Shown here: one piece after another, positions 58,804 through 64,000 of the stretch
Position numbering within the stretch: position 1 is the first letter of the stretch
Layout of the letters: each line of letters begins with the position of its first letter
Position numbers and translations under genes: made by a program
DNA from: Thermothielavioides terrestris NRRL 8126
Taxonomy: Eukaryota; Ascomycota; Sordariomycetes; Sordariales; Chaetomiaceae
Direction: 5' to 3'
Length of the DNA stretch: 64,000 nt
Assembly (NCBI RefSeq): GCF_000226115.1
Contig: NC_016457.1
Location: 8,990,001-9,054,000 of the forward strand
Notes under the pieces: model-generated
Told to the model about the DNA's origin: nothing
The model's input: only the letters and a program-made list of their open reading frames with translations
Databases searched by the model: none

Positions 58804-60907
58804 ATGGCCGGGACTTCCGGTGGCCTCCCGAGCGGAGCCGGGCATGGAGGAGGCAGTGTCGGTGCCAGCACAGGGGACCATGGAGGCAAGAACTCCGCCA
58901 TGGCAGCATTCTTCGCCCAGCGGCAGGTGGTGACGGAGCGCGTTATGAAGTACTATGCAGCCGGTATCTGCGGCCTGATCGCCGTCTTCGTCGTCTTCCA
59001 CTGGACCCATTGGCTATGCGTGAGCTTGGAACGGTCCAAAAAACCACCTGGGATATTGGGCCGGCCGTTTGTTGCGGGCTCAAGGTATGTACTGGAACCG
59101 CTCGCTCCCCGGCTGCGAGATCACTCGCTGACCATGCTAGACTCGCGAGGAATCTACTAATCCGCAAGGTCCCTGGCTTCAGGTCCGCCGGACATGGCGT
59201 CGTTGTCGCAGCCTACGTTGCTATCAACGTCGCCGTCATATTCACCAACGTGGATTTCAGCTCTCTGTCGAACCTCTCTTCGAGGCTTGGCTGGTATGTT
59301 TGGTGCCTTCTTACGCACTTCTACCCCTGTGTCGTTGGAGTACTGACAGCGATGTGACCCAGGATGGTACTGGCGAATATGGCCTTGGTCATCTTCTTGG
59401 CCTTGAAGAACACTCCCTTGGCGTTCATAGCGGCCTACTCCTACGAGCGACTCAATTGTCTCCATCAGATCGCCGGTTACACCATGTTCCTTGAGATGGT
59501 CCTCCACGCCTCCACGTACACGGCCTACTTCAACAATCTAGGTCGCCTCTCGGTCATGTTCGCCGAGAGGCAGCAGATCGCCGCTATCGTGGCCGGCTTT
59601 TCATTCTTGGGTGTCGTCTTTACAGCCACGTTCATCAGGCGTGTTTGGTACGAACTTTTCTACGTCACGCACATATCTTGCTGGATCGCGGCTGTCGTCG
59701 CGGTCGGCTTCCATCAGCCGGGCCTCGCAAACAAAACGCTCATAGTCGTCCTCATCGCCGCCTCTATGTGGTTCCTCGACCGCCTGGTCAGAGCCTCGAG
59801 AGTCTTGTACTACAGCGTCAACAACGAGGCAACCCTTCATCCCCTTCCGGACGGAGGCACTAAGATCGTCATGAAGAAAGTACCGTCAAGGGCTGAGCCG
59901 GGGAAACACTGCTTCATCTGGATCCCTGCAATCCGCAAGTTCGAGACGCACCCTTTTACCATCCACAAAAGCTCGCCGGTGGAGTTCACGGTGAAAGCAC
60001 GGAACGGCTTCACAAGCGACCTGCATAAATACGCAGTAGCCCACCCGGGCGCGGCGGTGAAGGCCTCGATTGACGGACCGTATGGCACTTTCCCGGACCC
60101 CTTGGACTTCGACAAGATTGTGCTCATTGCCGGGGGTGGGGGGGCCACCTTTACATTCGGCCTGGCCATAAACCTTTTGGAGAGGATGAACGAGGACTGC
60201 CCCCGAAACGTTGTCTTTATATGGTCGGTCAGAGAGCATGGTGAGTTTTCGCCTGCGTCAACGCTGTCTTTCTTCCCACCGCCCCTGCCCCTGCTTTGTG
60301 AGCTGGCCTGGCGCTAACACGGCCGGCCGCAGAACACCTTTCCTGGTTCAAAGAGCAGCTCGACTTCCTCAAGACCCACGCGCACTCGCCGAAAGTAAAC
60401 GTTTCTCTCTACGTGACACGAGCTCCATCGTCGACCTCGGATCTCCCTAGCGACAGCGACAACCACGGCCACTCCACCCCGTCAGACTCCTCAGACGGCG
60501 CTGAATGGCCACCGTTGTCACCAATCGGCCCAGACCTAGAGAAGACCGCCTCCAAGGAGCCGGCCCCGGCGGTTCGCTGGCCACCCCTGACAGGGGGTGA
60601 TTCCGAAAAGGACACGGAGGGTGCCCTCGAGACGCAGGTTGAGCATGGCGGCGCGTCGGGGAAAGGCACCGCGAAGACCGCCGACGTCGTTTCTCATAGC
60701 TTCTATGAGTATGCTGTCAAAGCCGGCCGGCCAGATGTGGCGTCACTCATCCGCGATGCGGTCAGGACCACGCCGCGGAACCAGCGTGTTCTTGTTGCGG
60801 CGTGTGGGCCGGACGGCCTGATGCGTGTCGTTCGGGACACGACAGCGAAGCTGATAGTGGGCGATGGGCCGGCGGTGGAACTGCACTGTGAACAGTTCGG
60901 CTGGTAA
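58804..60907 (+). CDS. ferric/cupric reductase-like transmembrane flavocytochrome (FRE family)
   Basis: FRE proteins pass electrons from cytosolic NADPH through FAD and two haems to reduce extracellular Fe(III) or Cu(II) before uptake. Exons 58804-59084, 59141-59293, 59363-60240 and 60333-60907 sum to 1887 nt, 628 residues. The introns (56, 69 and 92 nt) have GTATGT/GTGAGT donors and CTGAC/CTAAC branch sites. Two H-x13-H haem-ligand pairs are present: LHQIAGY...LHAST (about 177 and 191) and THISCW...GFHQP (about 246 and 260). The FAD motif is HPFTI (about 340), the NADPH loop AGGGGATFTFG (about 400), and the C-terminal nucleotide motif CGPDGLM (about 594). A Ser/Asp-rich linker lies between the NAD-binding halves. 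There is no clear signal peptide; a first membrane helix begins about residue 45. It could alternatively serve as an NADPH-oxidase-like enzyme, but the FRE layout fits better. Confidence 0.92.
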
Positions 60908-61859
60908 AATGGTGCTCGACTTGGCCTCGCTTCCCTTGTCTGTTGCCGCCCGCCATGAGGGTAATGAACGCGTTATGGATCTAACGGCAAACCCTTTTCG
61001 TTTCGCTCTTTTTCGCCCCTTTCCCCAAATCTCCCTGTAAGTTATCGGGAACGGACTGGCGTCTGGCTGTGGTTCATCGCCGTTTGCAGTGACTGCTGAT
61101 GAGGGGTTGGCGCCAAGCGAGCAGTTTCTGGCACTCCGCGTTTTGCCGCGGCGCCTTAGCATTAACTCGGTACCAAGAGAGGAGAGGGGTCCTGTCTCGC
61201 AAATGCTCCTGTGTGTCTCTGTATGAGTCTGGTCTGAAGTTGCGCCTCTGGTCCACGGGAAGCTGCTTTGAGTTACCCGGAAGCGGCCCATTGTCCCATT
61301 GTCCATCTGTGCAAGGTACCCAGCCAAGTTCGCTGCGTGGTCCTCTTGCGCAATCGCTCCCCTGAGCAAGGTACCTCAGCGTTAACTCCGCAAGGTACTG
61401 ATGCCGCAGCAGCTGAGGGGCACAGTACACAGTACAGCTCACGGGAGCACAACGCGATAACCAGCCTCTCGGTTTTCCATCCTCCACCATACCCTTCTTT
61501 TTCGAGAGATCCGAAACCGCTTGCGTTCGCAATCTAGGTGTATTCCTACTTACCTGCCCCATCATCTGCGCGGTATTCCGCATTCGTATTTGAGCTCCCG
61601 TCTCAGGAGTCATTTCGGTGCTCTCAACACACGTGCTCTCTTTCCTGGCTCCTCATTTGACTGACGTCAGCGGGCTCTAAGCAATCAATCAGCGAGCTCG
61701 GCGAGCTCACGGCGCCGTTTTTTGCGCGGTCGCAGATCACAGCTTCTCCTCGCTTGATTCCGTCGACTCCGTCCACCAGAGACCGACTGAGCTTCGCACC
61801 ACCTGGGGAGCCAATTTGATAACAAGCGCACCACAGTCCCGATAACGCCCACCGAAACC
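60908..61859. other. intergenic region upstream of the CBM48 gene
   Basis: About 950 bp without a supported gene; it includes the 3' UTR of the reductase and the promoter of the CBM48 protein gene. Four AAGGTAC-type repeats occur between 61312 and 61400 (CAAGGTACC, GCAAGGTACCTC, GCAAGGTACTG). Confidence 0.4.
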
Positions 61860-64000
61860 ATGCTCAGTTTCACCTTCCAATGGTCAGTTTACGCCTGCGT
61901 CCTTCCTGCCTGGAGTTTGCGTCGCGCTTGGCGGTAGCCAGCGCTTACCTGGCAAACCTGCTGCGACGTCAGCCTTTCCGGCTTGCGCCAGCGTGACGAG
62001 TGGCCGTATCGCTGTTGTGACAACCTGCTAACCGCTGCCTCGTCAACCGCTGCAGGCCTCATGATGCCGAAGAGGTTTACGTGACTGGCACCTTCGACAA
62101 TTGGACCAAAAGCTACGAGCTCGACAAGGTTGGCCAGGTGTTCCAGAAGACCGTGACATTCCCGGAATCGTCCGGCAAGATATACTACAAGGTTGGTGCA
62201 GTGTCTCATTTCGCCCTTTCGCGGGGTATTCCAAGTACTTGCAAGGAGGGGCGCAACACATCCCAGACGAGCGGCAAGCAAACCAGGGCCCGGGAGCGAG
62301 AGAGTGCTGGGATTGAAGCAGCGGTGAGCTCGGTGAAGATAAGAGCGCGGACAGTGCCCCTCAGGAACGCGACGCTACTCCACCAGATCTCATCCTGCGC
62401 TGTCCCACCATATTCCCACCCAAGGCTGGGCACCACAAACCCTGGCAGCACAAGGCGCGCGTTGCCAGCGGCAATGCGTGAGAGGCCAATGGCTCGTACA
62501 AGTGTTGTCTTGATTGCGTTCTCGAGACACAAAGTGCAACTGTGTGTCTGCAATCCCGTTGGGTTTGCCAGTGACGCATCGCAACAACATCGCAGCAACC
62601 GCGGCGAGGAGGACGAGCAGGGGCAGGCCGGCGATTGACGCGAAGCTAGCAGCTGCTGTGTGGGGACCCCTGAACATGAGCACCCCTGGAGGTGCGAAAA
62701 CAAGTCACCTGGCCCGCCCATGACGGCTCAAGCTCAAACCCACCCAAGGCCACCACGCGCCCCTCATTTGGCGTCCGCGCCCCTCCCACTCGAGCTGGAC
62801 CGTGCTTCGACTGCTGCGCTGATGTGACCTCATTTGAACACTGATCCGTCTTGTCTTCCGGTTATTCGGTCGCTGACATACTTTGCCTTCGCAGTTCGTT
62901 GTCGACGGCAACTGGACCACTGACCCCGCTGCGCCGCAAGAAAAGGACCAGGACGGCAACGAGAACAACGTCCTACTACCCGAACAAATGGAGAAGCTCG
63001 AAGAAGCCTCCCAGGCGGCGGCCATCAACAACCTTGTCCCGGAGTCCACCACGGCCCAATTGGCCGGCGCAGTCCCTCTGGAGGACAACAAAGAGCACCA
63101 AAAGGAGGAGACGCAGGATGGAAAGGAGCACGCGGGGCAAGAAGCTACCTCCGGCGCGGCCATTCTCAGCTCCGCCGCCCCCGACTCGACCACGGCTCAA
63201 TTGGCTGCTGCCGTGCCCCTGGAGGAGAGGAAGGGCGATGCCCCTGCCCCGGGCGGCTATCCTGAGACGCCAGCGACCGAGCTCGACAAGGAGGTGAAGG
63301 TCGAGCCGCTTCCCGCTGCCGAGGGTGCGGTCAACCCAGTCAAGCTCGCGCCTGGCGAAGAGGTCATCAAAGACATCAATGCCGGCGCTGTCGACAGCCA
63401 TGTCACTCTTGACAAGGAGTCGTACGAAAAGAGCGACCGCATCCCCGGCGTCGAAACAACGCTTCCCGTCGTTGGTGCCAATGATGTCACCATCAACACT
63501 GTCGTGCCCGAAGCGACCACTGCCGCACTCGCCGGCCAGGTTCCCTTGGAGGAGGCGAAGGTGCCCGAGATCGTCAGGCAGAGCCAGCTGGAGGCCAATG
63601 TTGAGCCAGAGGCAAGCGCTATCAGCGAGGAGGTGAAGGAGAAAGCTGCCGTCGAGCAGGAGCTCCTGGAGAAGGTGCCCGAAGCCCCCTCAACATCTGA
63701 GGGGACTGCTGGCCAGGACGCCGAGAAGTCAGGGACCGACCAGACGGGGGCCGAAAAGGTGCTTGCTGCGGCTACTTCGGCCGGCGAGGTGGCATTGGGT
63801 GCTGCGATCGTAGCCGGCAGTGCTGCCGCGGATGCGGCAATCAAGGCCAGCGATGCTGCCACCGGGGCTGTAACCAAGGCGGGCGAGGCTGCGGCGGATC
63901 TCACGGCCAAGGCGGGCGAGACTGCGGCGGATCTCACAGCAAAGGCTACAACTGCCGCCTCCGATGCGGCAACCCACCTGTCCGAGGCTGTCAAGGGAGT
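61860..64000 (+). CDS. CBM48 (AMPK glycogen-binding-like) domain protein, partial
   Basis: The family includes yeast Crp1 and Mdg1: an N-terminal early-set/CBM48 domain followed by a long low-complexity region. Exon 1 is 61860-61882 (MLSFTFQ plus split Trp codon), exon 2 62056-62191, exon 3 62895 to the right edge. The joined start reads FTFQWPHDAEEVYVTGTFDNW, continues to KIYYK, then FVVDGNWTTDPAAP, as expected for the domain. Intron 1 is 173 nt. Intron 2 is 703 nt (donor GTTGGT), exceptionally long here. The C-terminal region has three copies of (S/A)TTAxLAxxVPLE (about 63041, 63182 and 63509) and Ala-rich repeats with DLTAKAGE (about 63898-63945), suggesting an extended helical tail. No stop is reached in the window. 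Confidence 0.9.

Noticed and set aside
63257..63994. 245-codon Ala/Ser-rich minus-strand frame
   Set aside because: Reverse complement of the Ala-rich repeats of the CBM48 protein; it has no independent evidence.

Overview
The window reads as nuclear DNA of a filamentous ascomycete, most likely a Sordariomycete and possibly Chaetomiaceae. The genes are GC-rich and carry short introns (54-121 nt in most cases, with CTAAC/CTGAC-type branch sites). The families present are typical of that group: Iec3, Igo1/endosulfine, a GtaA-type glutaminase, an RTA1-like protein and a fungal ferric reductase. A long AT-rich block is full of TpA and TAG/TAA stops, the signature of repeat-induced point mutation (RIP). 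I see no rRNA, tRNA or CRISPR.

Layout: (1) 1-5.3 kb, gene-rich: iec3 (minus, runs off the left edge), myg1 (plus) and igo1 (minus). (2) 5.3-41.4 kb, one RIP-mutated heterochromatic block. Its base layer is a relic of a MULE-type DNA transposon with flanking coding-like DNA. A Ty3/Gypsy element, called Gypsy-A here (7860-37994, TSD AGCTA), sits in that layer. Gypsy-A is itself interrupted by Gypsy-B (10645-18328, TSD AGGGT) and Gypsy-C (20631-33541, TSD GTAT). All three lie on the minus strand, and the two LTRs of each pair are equal in length (594, 272 and 488 bp). When B and C are removed, open frames of Gypsy-A rejoin in phase. (3) 41.5-42.2 kb, a 621-bp mariner-like MITE with a TA duplication. 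(4) 42.5-64 kb, GC-rich: a secreted GtaA-like glutaminase (minus), a Tgl2-like lipase (minus), an RTA1-like membrane protein (plus), an unrecognised coiled-coil membrane protein (plus), a ferric reductase (plus) and a CBM48 protein (plus, runs off the right edge), separated by long gene-free intervals.

The best candidate for something undescribed is inside the retroelements. Each of the three Gypsy elements has, between the end of pol and its 3' LTR, a long reading frame on the opposite strand, tail-to-tail with pol. In B (about 486 codons) and C (492 codons) it is one continuous frame whose internal stops are only TAG/TAA, as expected when RIP destroys Trp and Gln codons. In A it continues in phase across the Gypsy-B insertion. 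Gypsy-C additionally carries a sense-strand region that looks like a Ulp1/C48 cysteine protease. All of these are degraded, so functions cannot be read directly.

The host genes do not form an obvious pathway. Exon borders were inferred by eye from splice signals and family conservation; the seven complete multi-exon or single-exon models each sum to a multiple of three.
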